Of a DNA stretch of 64,000 nucleotides, positions 62,764-64,000 are shown piece by piece. Position 1 is the stretch's first letter. Each line of letters starts with the position of its first letter. Made by a program: the position numbers and the translations under genes. The notes under the pieces were generated by a model. The model was given only the letters and a program-made list of their open reading frames with translations. It did not search any database and was not told the DNA's origin. The DNA comes from CAYWMD01 sp964458575 (GTDB lineage Bacteria > Verrucomicrobiota > Verrucomicrobiia > Limisphaerales > JADLHS01): assembly GCA_964458575.1 (NCBI GenBank), contig CAYWMD010000022.1, forward strand, positions 1-64,000, given 5' to 3'.

Positions 62764-63622
62764 GCCTGATTCCAAACCCATCGCCTGGATCACCGGCGCC
62801 GGCGGGCTGATTGGATACGGCCTGGTCCGCGCGGCCTCCACCCATGCACCTGACTGGCGGGTGTGCGGTCTGACGCGTGGGCAACTTGATCTACTCGACT
62901 TTACCACCGTGCGTCGTGAGTTTCAGAAGCAACGGCCGCAGTTGTTGATCCATTGCGCGGCGCTGAGTCGCAGCCCGGAATGTCAGCGCGACCCGGCGCT
63001 TGCCCGTCGCCTGAACGTGGACATGACGGCCAACCTGGTGGAACTGGCCGCGGACGCTCAGTTCGTGTTCCTTTCCAGCGATCTGGTGTTCGATGGCCGC
63101 AAGGGCAATTACGTCGAAACCGACGAGGTCAATCCGCTCAGTGTTTATGCCGAGACCAAGATCGCCGCGGAGCAACTGGTCCGGTCACATTCACGCCATT
63201 TGATTCTGCGGAGTTCGATCAATGGCGGCATCTCGCCCACCGGTGATCGCGGCTTCAACGAACAAATGCGCCTTGCGTGGCGGCAAGGCCAGATGACAAA
63301 CCTGTTCACGGATGAATTCCGCTGCCCGATTCCCGCCGTCGTTACGGCCCGCGCCATCTGGGAACTGGTGAATCAAAAGCAGACCGGACTCTTTCATCTC
63401 GGCGGCGGCGAGAAATTGTCCCGCTACGATATCGGCAAGCTGGTGGCCGCGCGAACGCCGAATCTGGCGGTGAAGATTATCGCTGACACACGCAAGAATT
63501 ATCGCGGCGCGCCGCGACCCGCGGATGCTTCGCTCAATCTCACCAAGATCCAGACGCAGCTTTCGTTTCGGCTACCTGGCTTGACCGAGTGGCTGGCGGC
63601 AAATCCAGCAGAGCCATTTTGA
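62756..63622 (+). CDS. NAD(P)-dependent sugar-nucleotide reductase-like SDR (RmlD-like)
   Basis: This 288-residue protein starts at a TTG at 62756 inside the end of aguB, giving an 8-bp overlap and translational coupling. The glycine-rich motif GAGGLIGYGLV, LIHCAALSRSPEC, FLSSDLVFDG and YAETK (the Y-x-x-x-K pair) match the extended SDR family close to dTDP-4-dehydrorhamnose reductase. The role may be in nucleotide-sugar or similar metabolism; no rml neighbours are present. Confidence 0.85.
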
Positions 63623-63646
63623 AACCTCGTCCCAGATCCCTGACAC

Positions 63647-64000
63647 GTGACCCCTAGCACTTCAACCTACCGGGGGCGGCTTGCTCCATCTCCCACCGGC
63701 CATCTCCATCTTGGCCACGCCAGGACCTTTTGGGTCGCTCAAGAACGGGCGCGTGCCGCCGGCGGGACGCTCGTCCTGCGCAACGAGGACCTGGACGCGA
63801 TGCGTTTCAAACTGGAATTCGTTGGCGCCATGTTTGAGGACCTGAAGTGGTTTGGTTTTGAATGGCAGGAAGGGCCGGATTGCAGTGGACCTTTCGGCCC
63901 GTATTCGCAAAGTGAACGACGGGGCATCTACGTCGCGGCATTGGAGAAACTTCGCGCCGGCGGTTTCATCTACCCCTGCACGTGTTCGCGGAAGGACATC
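63647..64000 (+). CDS. gluQ: Glutamyl-Q tRNA(Asp) synthetase, 3' end outside the window
   Basis: This frame runs from the GTG at 63647 to the right edge (118 codons). An in-frame stop at 63641 makes this the first possible start. YRGRLAPSPTGHLHLGHARTF holds the class I HLGH motif. RNEDLD follows, then GPYSQSERRGIYVAALEKL and CTCSRKD, the start of the zinc-binding cysteine cluster. This short GluRS-like N-terminus is typical of GluQ, which glutamylates queuosine in tRNA-Asp; a full GltX cannot be excluded since the C-terminus is missing. Confidence 0.85.
   Translation, partial: MTPSTSTYRGRLAPSPTGHLHLGHARTFWVAQERARAAGGTLVLRNEDLDAMRFKLEFVGAMFEDLKWFGFEWQEGPDCSGPFGPYSQSERRGIYVAALEKLRAGGFIYPCTCSRKDI

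Overview
The window looks like a chromosomal segment of a Verrucomicrobiota bacterium, probably from the Limisphaerales/Pedosphaera group. This is inferred from gene content: several Tat-exported Gfo/Idh/MocA oxidoreductases, DUF1080, secreted autotransporter-associated beta-strand repeat proteins, a PEP-CTERM protein, Ig-decorated exoenzymes, sigma-54, EVE-McrBC, and many palindromic intergenic repeats in a GC-rich background. No 16S rRNA or other decisive marker is present.

Layout. Positions 1-19 kb hold secreted and surface proteins: the end of a GH95 alpha-fucosidase-like enzyme, a phosphodiester glycosidase and a GH25 muramidase that share an Ig/binding cassette, a Tat oxidoreductase, two tandem beta-strand paralogues, a monohaem secreted protein and a six-hairpin-type glycosidase-like protein. 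Positions 19.1-22.4 kb hold an McrBC type IV restriction operon lying between inverted copies of a composite intergenic repeat. Positions 22.8-37.3 kb carry more exoenzymes (an alpha/alpha-toroid protein, a 1239-residue protein ending in a sialidase-like propeller, a Tat-exported propeller protein), rpoN, a YycJ-like hydrolase behind a candidate sigma-54 promoter, a DUF1080 plus oxidoreductase pair, DUF434, and a second toroid protein. Positions 37.4-39.9 kb hold small membrane, HEAT-repeat and PEP-CTERM proteins.

Positions 40-64 kb are mostly housekeeping. They contain the E2 and E3 subunits of a 2-oxoacid dehydrogenase, tRNA-Pro(GGG), a 53-residue membrane protein, lysC, a third beta-strand protein, leuA behind a leucine-rich leader peptide and attenuator, a Tat oxidoreductase, an HU/IHF protein, hisS, thiG, an hldE-type sugar kinase, panB, moaC, mogA, an SLBB lipoprotein, batD, batE, panE, a second HU gene, a Ser/Thr kinase, aguB, an RmlD-like reductase and the start of gluQ.

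The best-supported non-obvious feature is the leu attenuator (46,875-47,036). It has a promoter-like pair, a 22-codon leader with seven leucines, a 13/14-bp antiterminator and a mutually exclusive terminator directly before leuA. Other items worth following are the repeat-bracketed McrBC island with an EVE/DUF2461-like/AAA+ McrB, the shared Ig cassette, and the palindromic elements that sit against start codons.
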